Shown here: positions 31,638 to 44,898 of the stretch, one piece after another
Layout of the letters: each line of letters starts with the position of its first letter
Position numbering within the stretch: the first letter of the stretch is position 1
NCBI RefSeq assembly: GCF_963675165.1
Contig: NC_087382.1
Span: 5,495,963 to 5,559,962, forward strand
Reading direction: 5' to 3'
DNA from: Halichondria panicea
Lineage: Eukaryota; Porifera; Demospongiae; Suberitida; Halichondriidae
Length of the DNA stretch: 64,000 nucleotides
The notes under the pieces: generated by a model
What the model was told of the DNA's origin: nothing
The model's database searches: none
What the model saw: the letters and a program-made list of their open reading frames with translations, nothing else
Translations under genes and position numbers: made by a program

Positions 31638-34600
31638 ATGCTGTCTATAAGTATTCTCAGCTGGTTAGTGCTGCTACTGATCCTAGCTACTGTTACTAGG
31701 AGTGAGCACTATCACATTGTGCCAGTGGATTCAACTAACTTTTGTCATGACTATCGAAATGGAACTTGTTTCACTCTCGAGCAGCTTGTTCAAACAGACG
31801 TGTTATCTGGTGGAGACAATCTCACCTTAAGCTTTCTACCTGGAGATCATGTTTTAACTGATCGTTTATTGATTCATAACTTCTCACATGTGCAAATCAC
31901 TGGCCAGAACACAAGTACAACAACTGTAGTTGAATTTCATAGCAATGGTGAGATACTTTTTGTTGAATTAAATATTGAAAACGTTGGTTTTGTTAGAGCG
32001 AATTTAGGACCTCAAAACAATGATCAAACTTTTATCATTGATGGTGCCAATGATGTGCACATCAAAGACCGCTACTTTTCAGACTTGGAAAACCAGCTCG
32101 TTAAAATTGCTAATACTCAAACTGCAACAATTGAGAGCACTCTCTTTATGAACAACACTGGTCAAGCACTGCACATTGAGGCTGATGATGACATGTGAAC
32201 ATAACAAATAGCAAGTTCACTAGGAATGATGGAGGTGCAGTTTACATTGAATCAAACAATACGCTGATCACCAACACAGAGTTCAACTACAACAGTGCTG
32301 TGAGCGGAGGAGCATTACAAGTGGTATCTGGTACTGCAGTGATCACTTGGTGTAACTTCACAAACAACAGTGCTGACTATGGTGGAGCGATTGATGTAGT
32401 CTCAGGCAGTGTGTCCATCTCCAACAGTGAGCTGTCAAATAACAGTGCTGACTATGGTGGAGCGATCGATGTTGACTCAGGTAGTTTGTCCGTCTCCAAC
32501 AGTGAGCTGACAAATAACAGTGCTGACTATGATGGTGGAGCGATTAGTGTTTATTCAGGCAGTATGTCCATCTACAACAGTGAGCTGACAAACAACAGTG
32601 CTGCCTACTATGGTGGAGCGATTGTTGTTGTCTCATGTAATGTGTCCATCTCCAACAGTGAGCTGACAAACAACAGTGCTGACTATGGTGGAGCGATTGA
32701 TGTTGTCTCAGGCAGTGTGTCCATCTCCAAAAGTGAGCTGACAAACAACAGTGCTGACTATGGTGGAGCGATTGGTGTTGTCTCAGGCAGTGTGTCTATC
32801 TCCAACTGTGAGCTGAAAAACAACGGAGCTGACTATGGTGGAGCAATTCTTGTTGACTCAGATAATGTGACAGTGTCCATCTTCAACAGTGAGCTGAAAA
32901 ACAACAGAGCTGGCTATGGTGGAGCGATTTATACCGGCTCAGATGATGTGTTCATCTCCAACAGTGAGCTGACAAACAACAGTGCTGACATTGGTGGAGC
33001 GATTTATGTTGACTCAGGTAATGTGTCCATCTCCAACAGTGAGCTGAGAAACAACAGAGCTGACTCTGGTGGAGCAATTTATGCCGGCTCAAGTAATGTG
33101 TCCGTCTCCAACAGTGAGCTGACAAACAACAGAGCTAGAGATATAGAGGAGTGATATATGTTGATTCAGGCGAAACACCCATCTTTAACAGTACCCTAGC
33201 CAACAACAGTGTTGACCTTGGCATGATTTATGTTTCTAGGTCTTTCTTGATATTTAAAGACACTAACATTGCTAATAACATGGCCAGTTCTATGGAGGAT
33301 GGAGGCATTATTTATGCTTTTGGCAGTCGAGTCGACTTTAATGGACCTACAACATTCAGTAATAATCGGGGTATGCTTGGAGGAGCCATCAGCACTGAAC
33401 AGAGTCGAATATACATTAACACGGAAGGAGTGATCATCACCAACAACACGGCTACCTTTGGAGGAGGGATATTTCTGAGAGAAAGTACACTCTTTGTATA
33501 TAAGCCAATAAATATCTATCAAAACACAGCACACCAGGATGGTGGAGGGATTTATGCTTTTTCAAGTACAATTGAATTTCACACTCAAGTAAACAAAGTG
33601 AGATTACTGAAAACATTGCCGAGAATGGTGGAGGTATTTATGCAGTAGCAACAACCCTTAACCTTACTCAATCGTACGTTAACATTGACTCAAACACAGC
33701 TAATGCTAGTAGAGGTGGAATGTATCTACAGCAATTTTCGAAACTGTACCTATTTAAAAAGGACTCTGAGGAAAATTTAACACATGTCACGTTGATGATT
33801 AACAACAACGTGGCTCAGTACGGAGGGGGGATATTTGTGGCAGATGACACACAGAGGAGCCCGTGTGAAGGAAGGGCCACAGAAGATGATGCTACTCAAA
33901 CTATTTTTGCTGAATGCTTTTTTCATTGTATAATCATGGCTCCGTAAACTATTTCACCACATTCATGACTAACAACACAGCTACCCAGTCAGGAGCAGAC
34001 ATCTACGGAGGTCTGTTGGACAGGTGTATAGCAAGTAAAAATGCTGAATATAAATCTTCAAAAGGGTTGGACTACATCAGTAACACTATAAAATCCTCCA
34101 CCGAATTGTCAATATCCTCTAGACCTGCATGTTCAAGTATTTCTTTGCAAAAATGACTATAAAATTATTTCCACAAGAAAGGGATACACATTTAAAATCA
34201 GTGTTATGGCTGTTGACTAAGTTGGAAATCCAATAAATGCAACAATTCGCAGTTCTGTTATCACTGAGAGTAGAGTTGGTCGTCTCAAAGAAGGACAGGC
34301 AGAACAAGAAGTTGGCAATCAGTGCACAGAATTAGAGTACAATGTATTCTCACAAGACAGCTCTGCTCAAGTGGAACTCTATGCTGAAGGTCCATGCATT
34401 AATTTGGGAATTTCAAGACAACTTATCAATATTTCTTTTCAAATCTGCTCATGTCCTATTGGGCTCAAATCTGTCGAGTCCGATATTGAGTGCAAGTGTG
34501 TTTGTGATCTAGACTTGCAACAAAGATATCGGATAACAAACTGTTTTGAGGAAAATGGAACCGTAACGCTGGAAAGAAATAACAACACGTGGATAGAAGT

Positions 34601-36190
34601 CATAAATACTACGAACGAAACAGGTTACGTTGTTAGCAGTACACTTGACTATTGTGTGCAAAAACCAGTCAACATCAGTCTAAGCAACCCTGACGAACAG
34701 TGTGCCTACAATCGAAGTGGTGTCTTGTGTGGAGAATGTGAACCAGGACTCAGTCTTGTATTAGCTACGTCAAACTGTAGAGAATGTTCTAATCTTTACC
34801 TTCTTGTAGTAATACCATTTGCGCTGGCAGGCATATTGCTAGTTGCTTTAATTCTCGTGCTCAACATCACTATAGCAACTGGAACTATTCATGGCCTCAT
34901 ATTTTACGCCAACATAGTAGTTTCTAATAAAGCAATTTTCTTTTCTAGTTTAAACAACTTTTTATCAGTTTTTGTATCATGGGTGAATCTTGACCTGGGA
35001 ATCGAGACATGCTTTTACGATGGAATGAACTCTCAAGCAAAAGTGCTCCTTCAAGTTGTCTTTCCCGCTTACCTGTTTCTTTTAATGTTTCTTATTATCA
35101 TTTTGAGCAAGTACTTTGGCTCATTTGCAAAGCTCCTCTCCAAAAGGAACCCAGTTGCTGCCCTAGGCACTCTCGTTTTATTCTCTTATTCAAAATTTTT
35201 ACAGTTTATCATTGATACACTACAAAACGGGGTCTTGGAATATCCTGACGGATCCACCAAGACTGTATGGTTGTTTAACGGCAATGTGCTATACTTCACT
35301 CCCAAACACACCCCTCAGTTTGTTGCTGCAGCCATAATCCTCATTGCTGGTGGATTGTTCACTGTACTGCTCTTTTTTGGACAATGTTCCAAAGTTATGA
35401 AATGGACCAAAAACACAAAGTACATTGGTTTCATGGACGCATATCATGCTCCATTCACTCCCAAGCATCGCTACTGGGTGGGACTGCTCCTCTTTGCTCT
35501 TATTGCTCACAATATACTAGCTTCCATGGCTCCAGACAATTTTCTTCCCGTGCTATCATCTGGGGCTGTATCAGTTGGACTGATTGGATGGAAACTACTG
35601 AATAATCGTTTGTATAAAAGTAAGTTCTGTGATTCCCTCGAAAATCTCTATCTACTCAACGTTGCTATTCTAGCATTTGGCACCTCCTATGTCAAAGATA
35701 CAAATAAAGATCAGTCAGCACTAGCCAATATTTCAATGGCTATATCATTCATCTTATTTGTGACAACCCTCAGCTACCATTTTTACCAATTCGTACTCAA
35801 GAAGAGTAATACATGGCTGAAGATAGAGGACACCATAAGGAACTTAGGAGCAGGTGCTGCAGACATGAGACTCCGACGAGCTAAAAATGCCCGGGAAATG
35901 TATCAGCTGGTAGCCGATGAAAACAATGATAATGAATTACTCAAAGTAATAGACGACTATGAACAAAGTGACCCTTGGACCCACCTTACACTGATGGAGC
36001 AATGGAAGAAGCTGACCCTGTTCATTACATCACTCCTCCCATCATCATACCAGCCACGAGGCCTGACCAGCTGAGACTATCCTACAGAGACGAGCTAGCC
36101 TCCCTCACCATAGAGGACTACAGAAGACCAGCCCCTCCCCCTCCAATTTGTCGTCTTGCTGTTACGCACACAGAAATTGGCACCATACAC
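31638..36190 (+). pseudogene. Beta-helix repeat / multi-TM surface protein, copy B (broken, C-terminal half open)
   Basis: Same architecture as 4158-8426: signal peptide, N-terminal beta-helix, ~11 tandem 25-residue turns, Cys-rich segment with SGVLCGECEPGLSL, then about seven membrane helices (34780-35800). The C-terminal ~560 codons (34371-36074) are open. Private lesions: insertion at ~32190, 2-bp insertion at ~33144, 1-bp deletion at ~33583, 10-bp deletion at ~33925, frame error at ~34120, nonsense at ~34218 (CAA to TAA) and 1-bp deletion at ~35972. Read past the last, the tail continues into a Pro-rich DYRRPAPPPP segment ending near 36200. Few lesions are shared with copy A, so both copies decayed separately or one still works in some haplotype. 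Confidence 0.75.
32360..33150 (+). repeat. Tandem 75-bp coding repeat, beta-helix copy B
   Basis: About eleven units of ~75-80 bp encode SGSVSISNSELTNNSADY plus GGAI turns. Unit number, order and variants differ from copy A: some units have extra codons (SADYDGG, VTVSIFNS), as expected for unequal exchange or gene conversion within the array. Confidence 0.85.
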
Positions 36191-36199
36191 AATAAAGCG

Positions 36200-36865
36200 T
36201 GAACTGTCTTATTTATCTGAGCAGAGATTATAATCTCTGATTTGTAGTCTATACTTTTATACAACGTTTGAGTAGTTCAGTGTCGTTGGAATAATTCTTT
36301 ATGTTTCTAGTTTAAAAATAGACTTTTGTAGAGATAATGGTTGTGCTATATAATTATGATTCAATAATATTTGATTCCACAAAACTGTTGGATAATTATG
36401 TATCGCTGCCATAGATTACATTCATGACTCGAGAAATAAGCTTGCAAATCCACGAATTAAGAGAATGTGGCTAGAATCCTATAATATTATTATAGAAGCG
36501 ATTATTTTGAATGCTGAGATGTGATAGATTCTATTAAATTAAGATTAGTCCATTGATTCGAGGCAGGAACCGCAGGACTGCTCTTATATATAGCCGCAGA
36601 TACTTTTGGAAATGTAGCCACCTCGCTATTGCGGCCAAACTGCACTGTCCCAAGAGTGACCGGACTAAAGAGAGTCTACTGTATGCATGCCGTGTTTTGT
36701 ACAATCCACCACGATCATAAAATTAATCCATAAGTATACAACATTATTATACATATAATTATGCTAGGTTAAATCTGATGTAGACTCTAGCCAAAGCTAT
36801 GCGAAAACAACAAATATGAACGTTAATGTGTGTTTCAATGTCATGCATGTCCGTCATCGATAATG
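36200..36865. mobile_element. Spacer with partial pogo-like MITE
   Basis: No gene is seen. Bases ~36540-36682 match the right part of the element at 37945-38345 (cattgattcgaggcaggaacc, gccacctcgctattgcggcc, ctgcactgtcccaag, agagtctactgta). The left end is missing or degraded. Confidence 0.6.
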
Positions 36866-39800
36866 TTAATCATCCAAGTCCATGTTCTCAATTGCCTTGA
36901 CTAGGTGTGGTACTAGTGTGTGGTAAGGGATGCCTACACCTTGCTCACTAGTCACACCCATTCCAGTCAAGAGCTCATCCACTTCTGCAGATGTCATCTG
37001 AAAAAAATCACACATTGTCAAATTAACGTATTGGAAAAAATAGTAGGTCAAAAATAGTTGGTCAGTTTTTCAAACCCTAAGGTGCATGGAATTGAGCTTT
37101 GTACTATGTATATCATATTCATCTTCATGCACATCACACTACAGCTATGTCGGTACGCCGAATAAGATTAGATTTAGAAGCTGTTTTATATAAGAAATAT
37201 AGTCGCCTGCAGAGATGTGGTTGCATATGTTACATGCCCTTAATTTCTACAACCATGCATGCACTATAATTACTTTTAATTGTCTATTCTGAATGTTCAT
37301 TTGTGTACATGTATCGTATAGCTATAAACATGCTCATGCAGCACTCACCCCAGACAGCTGTCTAAGAGACGCTGTAAGCTCCCTGGTTGTTACAAACCCA
37401 GTGGATCCCAAATCCTTCTCACACAGCAGCTCCAGCAGTGTCTGTTCCAGGGGGGTGCTGGCTCGCAACTGCTCAGCTGTATGGGCACGAGAGGTGGGCG
37501 TGACCGGTTGAGGCGTAACAGGCCGTGGAGGAGGGTCCGACAAGGAAAGGTGCACACTCTCGTCTAACATAACCTTTGTGGGGGGTGGGGTGGGGGGTGT
37601 GCGTAGCTTCAGCTCTTCTTGTAGCCGTTGTAGTTCCTTAGCTTTCTTTGAGGACTTATGGGCCAGTTGTTGGATCCTGTGCATGGATATCATTTTCTAT
37701 ACCGTATTTGAAAAACTTTTGTAAATAAGCCAAATCAGCAGAAAATTTAACAATTTGCTATCTAACTTTTGCGATCTGGCAAGAATTGTGATGTCATACA
37801 AGTACGAAGCGATCAATACTCGTTAAATTCACGTTTTCAATTTTGTTGCTCATAAAACATTCTAGTAATACGGTGTGTAAGAGGGAACTTTCAAGGATCT
37901 CAATTCTTATTAGCATTTTGTGGTTTCATGTAGCTCGTACATTACAGTAGACTCTCGCTATTCCGGCTCTCTGAAGTGCGGCCACCTCGATATACCGGCC
38001 ATTTGGTTTGGCACGGATTGCTAGCTATAATTATGTTTACTACAAAACTCACCGTGAAGTACGGCCACTCGCTATTCCGTATACTAGCTGGCCAGTGCTG
38101 GCTGTCCCAAACTAGGTTTTCAATGCAGGTTTATTACAGCCGGATATGACGCTTTGGATGTAGTTTGGCAGATAGAATTGGAAATAGAGAGCAGAATGAC
38201 TCATTATCCTCGAGACAAGAACCGCAAAAGTAGTCATTAGATTCGAGGTAAGGTCGTTTTTAAGCCACGGCTATTTCGCGAAATACAGCCACCTCGCTCT
38301 TCCGGCCAAGTTGCACTGTACCAAGGGTGACCGAGAGTCTACTATATTGCCATTGGTATTTTTCTTGGTTGTGGCGATCTACCCCTTGCTATAAAGTGAG
38401 CCTATAATAGCTTGGTTATCTCAGTCAGTCGAATATTTACGTGAATTCGAATATAATTGCTTATAAGATTAGATTATATTGTGATGTGTGACATACTTTT
38501 TGCTCATACTCTCTACGCTTTCCCCTCCCTCCATAGTCAGCTGGCTCTGTGTTGAGGGAGGACTTGCTGACATGGCACTTAAACTATTCCCCTCTTGATT
38601 AACTGCATGTGGGCTCGATACCTGCATGTACAGAAATATTGCAGGCTGAGCATTCAAAAGTGAACCCTCTAGCCAGTAAATAAATAAAGGCGTCACCACA
38701 AAGACAAAAAAGCACGACTTCATACTAGAAAGACGGGTCTCTATGAAGGACAAAGTCAAACACTGTGCTGATGAAAACAAGTGTAATGTACAAATTAATG
38801 CAAGCTCCAAAACTGGACATTGCATTTGCCAGCGATCAGTATATACCTTGCTCGCTTTACTAGCTGATCGACTGATCTCAAATCCTGTAGGTAGCTTCTC
38901 TCTCACTCTAGGTACTGCAGTACCTCCACTCATGGGCTGCAGCAATAATTATACGTCACTAAACAGCAGGTATATGCTATATGCTGTATATAGGCCTGGT
39001 TTTGAATGCTCAATTTTAATTGAGGTTTCAGTATCGATTGCAACCGTTAAAATTGGCAAGAGTTACAATGGGAATGCACAGACCTCATTTAATTGTGCTA
39101 TACAAATGTATGCGCCAATTCAAGGTATAGTATCACGCATTTATTTTTAGAACTATAAATTAGTATACAAATTCAAAACTCGCCTATACAGCACAATTTA
39201 TTGTTGTGATGATCAACTACAATAATACCTTACGACCAGTTACACAGATGATGTCAGCAGCTTTTACCATCACGCCATGGCTGGGAGGACACTGGAAGTA
39301 GCGTCTTCCTTTTAGATACCCATCTATGTTGCCCACTAGAAACACAATCATGATAATATTATTATAGTTACACTGTGAATTACATTACCAGGCAAGTCTA
39401 GGTGTATGCCAATGAAAATGTGGTCAGCAGCGTCAAAATCCAACCTGCCAATGTAGCACACTGTTCCCAGCCTCTCTCCCTTTAGTACCACTCTGTCGCA
39501 CAACAAAATCTGCTGCCCACTTCTGTATAGATAAGGGTGTACAGAAATCTCAGATCAGTATGTGAATCCACAAAATTGATTGACGGATCACATGACATTT
39601 TTGTCGTCAATCATTGTTCACTCACTTTGTGACTTGACTGGCGGTTTGATGCTGACATAGTTCCCTGTTTAGAGTCAGTGCCCCAAGGCTCTGCTGGGCA
39701 TTACATTCTGAGCAAGAGCAACCGAACAATGGTGGTGGGAGGGGCTCAACCTTGGACTTTGCTGGCAACGTAAAGGGTGGAGCCTGTTTGACCTTTACAC

Positions 39801-41709
39801 TTTGTGCTGGATAGGTTGACCTCCGTAAATGCCGTGATTTATTCTTGACTCGCCTGTACAAAAGAAACTTTCATCAAAATTAATTATTTAGGATTTAGGT
39901 AAACTTACTGGTTGTCAACGTATTTTCCCTTAGCATTAACTGTTCTTGCTCGTTCAGATGCTGTTAGTACCTGCACTGTGACCCCTCTCTCCATTAACTG
40001 ACTCTATCAATAGTATTACAGTGTTGATGATGATTATAATTATCATAAGTACTGCCATATGTTGTTTTACAACTCACCCTTGCAGCTCTTTGTGCTTGCT
40101 TCTCCCTGAAAACAAATCGCATGAAAATACTGAAAAATACTACATAATCATTCTCTTACAGCTCCTGTCTTTTTCTCTCCCTCTGTTGAGTTCTGGCTCG
40201 TTCTCCGCGAATCTCTGATGGTGTCATTTGGAGAATGGAGAGCTGTCCTTTCAAGTGCTGCACATCATTAAGATATATGCGGCTGTTATACTACAAAATA
40301 ATTAAATACAGCAACTCACCCTGACTTCCCTTCTTGCTCTATCAAGAGAAGCTTGCAGGTGCTCATTTTCTACAGCAGCTGATAGTGTATAAAAATAGGT
40401 GCATAACAATTTTATGGCTAGGGCACACTGCTTTTAAGTATTACACAAAGAGTGTTGCTCTTGACACTGGTTGGCAAGGGAAATACAGATGGGTGAGGCC
40501 CGCTAGATACCAGGAAGGCCGGGGAAAATGTGGGTCTGACTGCATGCCTAAACGTGGACTAGTGTAGATAAAAACTGTCTGGAACATATATACATGTATA
40601 GTCTCGTGTGCGTACTTTGGAGAGAGAACATTCATGCAAGCACAGATTTTGTGCACTGAGGAATGTAGAACATGATATTCCAAAGTCATAATTATTAGCA
40701 GCTAGCTATAGCTCTAGCTTGCTCGAGTTTATTCGCATCTATGTGTGGTGCAACATTAAATTATCTTTATCAAGTTTATTTTTGCACACAGGCAATTCGT
40801 GAACTTAGTCTTAGTTCGAAGAGGTTCGCCCTTTCGGAATCACTTCTAACTAAAGACTAAGCTAATTGGAGAACCTCGAAGTACTTGTATAGTGTTACCG
40901 CCCACTAAACACGTAGCTAGTTGTGTCCGAGGTGAGGTAGCTACATTATAATTTAAGGCAACGTAAACCATATTTGTCCTAGGGACTTCCCCATCGGCCT
41001 CAGAGGTTTGCTGCCATAAATTCTGATGTATAGTGGACAATAATTATAAACCCACTCACTTTCTTTGTACTGCTTCTCAAGGTTGTCGTCATGGGTGGTG
41101 ATGACAGTCAGTTCCTCCAAGGCAGCCCTAACTTCAACGCGGACATTCTTCAACAAAATTCCAAGAGAATTAGAGCCACTCAGACCAAGCTGTACATAAA
41201 TAACATACCTGAGGCTATGAAAATGATTGCCTAGCCTATGAGTACACACAGCTCTTGAGGAATGCCTCTACAGGATTGACAAACTTACAGCTTCCAACAG
41301 GTTCTCTGTAGATATTCCTATATAAAGGAATTACGTTGTGTTAGCTTGCCTGATTAAATTTTTGTGACGTTGTATAGGTAGTGCAAACTAACCTTCTTTC
41401 TTTTCGTCTGGGATAATTGGTGGCAACTGCAGCTCCTCAGATTGCTCATAAGTGACATTGGTGACACTAGCCGGTTGTCCAATTTCCTCCTCTTCTTGGA
41501 TAGGTTTGAGGTCTGATCAAAAAATGGTGACACAACCGAATAAAACCAATAAAATTGGCTCAAGCTAGCTAGTCTACGGACATGGCAAAACAACTGACTG
41601 GAGTGAGGTCTCATTATATCTCACCTGGAAGTCTGCTCATTTGCTTACTGCCTCTATCTTCCCTTGGTCCTCCTACATACGACGGATTTTCTGCTACCAC
41701 AGTGGCCAT
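36866..41709 (-). CDS. CAP-Gly, coiled-coil and EF-hand-like protein (15 exons)
   Basis: Exons, 5' to 3' on the - strand: 41709-41625, 41512-41393, 41317-41289, 41189-41060, 40369-40320, 40257-40160, 40105-40078, 40003-39909, 39853-39626, 39522-39389, 39335-39229, 38936-38847, 38621-38497, 37676-37349, 36997-36866. All join in frame to 592 residues. Residues ~80-210 are charged and helical (coiled coil). Residues ~288-368 form a CAP-Gly domain (RLGTVCYIGRLDF, then GRRYFQCPPSHGVMV), a module that binds tubulin or EB C-termini. Near the end DLGSTGFVTTRE fits a 12-residue EF-hand loop (D1, G6, V8, E12). A microtubule-associated role is likely; the orthologue was not identified. Starts head to head with GORASP. 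Confidence 0.8.
37945..38345. mobile_element. Pogo/Tigger-like MITE in intron
   Basis: Termini cagtagactctcgctattcc and ggtgaccgagagtctacta form imperfect inverted repeats, next to TA. The inside has repeated 'gccacctcg' words. It lies in the intron 37677-38496 of the CAP-Gly gene. Confidence 0.7.
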
Positions 41710-41907
41710 TGCATGCACAACATAAAAGAGGGAGGGGCTGGTTTCCATAGTATGGCTTCAGGCAATTGAAGGTAAACAAGATCACGTTAGCTCTATGACG
41801 TCAGAAAGGCTACTTCACATTGCACTTTGCACTCGAGCGTGGACGTGGACATACGTGATCAAGTCGAGCTAAACTCTTTTGTTCTATTACTCGGTCTCGG
41901 TTCTAAT
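41710..41907. promoter_or_regulatory. Bidirectional promoter gap with CRE-like site
   Basis: Only 198 bp separate the start codons of the divergent CAP-Gly gene (- strand) and GORASP (+ strand). A palindromic TGACGTCA, the consensus for CREB/ATF factors, lies at 41796-41803. Shared regulation of the two genes is an inference. Confidence 0.6.
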
Positions 41908-44581
41908 ATGGGAGGTGCACAGTCGTCAACTGGCATCCCAGAAGGAGGCACAGAGGGGTACCATGTTTTAAAGGTAGTGTATTAACTATTTTCATTGTAA
42001 GCTTGTATGGAAAGTATTTTTACAACATTCCATCATCACCATGATAACCATGATCCGTCATAGTCCTCTGTGCTTGTACCCCAGGTACTTGACTCGTCCC
42101 CAGCCAGTAAAGCTGCTCTCGATCCATATTTTGACTTCATCGTGTGTATAGATGGGGTCAGGCTGGTAAGTCAACCATAATTATATGAAACATCCCTCCC
42201 TAAAAGCGAACCGAGTACATGTATGTTAATACGATGAGACTCTGAGACTCTTTCTGGACACTAAAAACTCTATGTTTATGTAATTTTACACCCTAAGTGT
42301 AGTTTGCCTAAAAATGTATCATTCTACAGAACCAGGAGAATGACATGTTAAAGCAGGTACTCCAGAAGTACATAGACCAGCCGGTACAGCTGGTGGTGTA
42401 CAGCTCAAAGACACGGACCACCAGAGGTGAGCTTTGTATAAAATATGGTACATGTACTCACTAGTGAGCATTCAGTTCCTGTTGGTGGTGATCAGGTGTA
42501 TACGTACTGTAAAATGTCTAATAAAGGTTCCAGAAAAATTATTCTTTGGCACGCACAAATAGAACGGAGAAAATTCCCTTATCGGCGATTCATTTAGAGT
42601 GCCGGCCACGTTTAAATTGTAGCAATAAATAGCTTGAAGGCGCATTTGGCGCACAATTAGATCCAAGCTGTTCAGTTCTGTGCTAAGATTAGATTTTGAT
42701 GGTATTTCAGTTTGTGGTCATGTGTACCCTAGTTGATATTCCATATGTATCAGAGCACATCATACGCTTTGTAAAGTTTTCAGTGTGCTTTCGTGATACT
42801 TCTTGCAGAGTTGAGCCTGGTGCCTAGTAACGTGTGGGGAGGTCAGGGACTGTTGGGAGTGTCCATTAGATTCTGCTCATTCGAAAAGGCCACAGAGAAC
42901 ATCTGGCACGTGTTGGTAAGATGTTGTGTTGTGGTACTAATGCGTATCAGTCGTGTACCTTGAATTGTGGCTTTTTGGCAGTGTTACTTTATTTGAGACT
43001 AAGCATTGGCTCTATGGAGTCTGAAGGTTTACACCTAGGTTTCTATACACTTCACATTTTAAATTTATGTACATGTATGTACTGGATTCACTCATTATAA
43101 TTATGCTGTATACAGTACATTGTCGTCGTACATGTAGTGTCGAATTTTAGTATCATTCCAGTCGGGGTGACTTAGCGTAGCTGTCGTGTATTGTACTTTC
43201 ACCTCTTCACGCACACACATACACTGTACCATAGGAGGTTCATCCCAATTCACCAGCTGCCCAAGCTGGGCTCATTCCCCACACAGACTACATCCTAGGG
43301 TCAGAGGTGATGGCAGGGGACGATGACTTATACACTATCATCGAGAACAACGATCACAAGCAGATTAAGCTCTTTGTCTACAACGGTGACACAGACCTCT
43401 GCAGAGAGGTCAGTAATTATTTCATGACTTGTATATAGGTAGCGCAGGCAAGAGGAGGTTAGGCAATACAATAATTTATTATAGCTAATAGTGTGTTGTG
43501 CGCTCTGCAGTATAACGTACTAAGAATTTTGTAGATGGTGCAGATACAGTACTATTTAGTGTACAGTCTCTTTACAACCCCTCCCCCCACACACGCACAC
43601 TCCTCAGGTTCTACTGACACCCAACACTGAGTGGGGAGGAGAGGGTTCCCTCGGCTGTGGTATTGGGTACGGCTACCTCCATCGAATCCCAGCCAAGAAG
43701 GAGACGCTGGGAGGGAAGGTTAGAGATCCTGAGCTAGGAGGCCACACCGACCTCCCTGACGGGCCAAACACAGCCCCTACTGAGGGTTACTCTGATGTAA
43801 GTCAGGAGTTACATGTATATACTATAGTCCCAGGAGTAAAAAGCTTGCGTATGTAAAAACTAAATATGGATGTACAATGTGTTCCTTCCAAGCTGTATGG
43901 TGTGATTATTTTGACTGGATGTTGTATCTTCTGTAGGTTCCTCTGTCTGTGCCAAGCCAGCCAAGTACTCCTGGACATTCTGAGGTTGCAACCACGGCAG
44001 CAAGCTCCATAGCAACCATTGAAGCCAGTGTCAACTCGATGAGCATCACACAACCAATCACGAATCTTCCAAGCTCTCTAACACCTGCTCCCGTTACTGT
44101 TGTCAGAATTCCCAACCCCAACCAGCCCTCATCTGAAGCTGTCGTTTCTCCTCAGCCTATGCCTGCATATCAAGCGCCTCCTTCAAACGTTATGCACCAA
44201 GCTTCTCCTCAACAGCAGGGTATGCCCACACAATACATAGGAGCTCCACAACTTCAAGCTACAGCAGTACCAATGGAACAACAACTTACCTCAGGAGTAC
44301 CTACACAGCAGCAACAACTGTCAATGCCGCAGTCTACCCAAGTGACTTCTTTGCCTGGAGCTCAATACTCGCAACGACAGACACCTGTTCCTGCTACCTA
44401 CTCCCAGCTTCCAATCAATACACATATGACGACAGGAGTGACCCCACAGGTGTTTACAAGTGCCACAGGTGCTGTGTCTGGATTACCCGCAGCCCCGCCC
44501 ACTTTCTCACTCCCTAGTGTGCCCCCTACGATCAGTCTTGGACCGGCCCCTTCCTTATCGCAGAGTGTCTCAGCAAACTGA
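41908..44581 (+). CDS. GORASP2: Golgi reassembly stacking protein (GRASP55/65)
   Basis: Seven exons: 41908-41973, 42085-42165, 42330-42426, 42809-42915, 43235-43408, 43608-43796, 43937-44581; 452 residues, all junctions in frame. The N-terminal ~205 residues are the GRASP double-PDZ region: MGG start with Gly2 for myristoylation, [70 protein letters not shown]. The last exon is a Pro/Gln/Ser-rich tail, the phosphoregulated region in vertebrates. Known role: tethering and stacking of Golgi cisternae and unconventional secretion. Animals outside vertebrates usually have one GRASP, so the choice between GORASP1 and 2 is nominal. Confidence 0.93.
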
Positions 44582-44898
44582 TATCTATGTACTAGATTCG
44601 TATGATATCAAGTGATTCTGTAATCATGCTCATTTTCTACCTTGATGCAAGCATAATTATATAGATGCTAATTTATGATGCAAGCTTGTGACTAGGAAAT
44701 GATCGATCATGAAATTGGCACGGAGTAGCCTCGTTCCAGGCGGGTTTGTCTTCGTCTACAATATTTTGCATCTGCTACCGCGCATGCGCCTAAATATACT
44801 AATTACAGTCTCCATAGAAACTAGACTATTATTATTAATGCACATCGTAATGAAGTTGAGTTCTTCTTCCACTCATCTATCTTTGCACCACCCCTAAA
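44582..44898. other. Short intergenic gap GORASP to TCTE1
   Basis: 317 bp without a gene. It contains a TAGCCTCGTTCCAGGCGG word (about 44727-44745) related to the inverted-repeat family at 54730-56062 and 62145-62203. The TCTE1 promoter must lie here or inside the GORASP 3' end. Confidence 0.5.

Larger units (their letters stand above)
28763..36135 (+). repeat. Module B: second copy of the 923-8501 module
   Basis: Transporter, decayed transporter, spacer and beta-helix gene recur in the same order and orientation as 923-8501, at high identity. The duplication starts inside the transporter 5' UTR (923 equals 28763) and ends in the beta-helix 3' region (about 8501 equals 36134). Size differs (~7.6 against ~7.4 kb), chiefly through the 435-bp transporter deletion. 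Confidence 0.9.
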
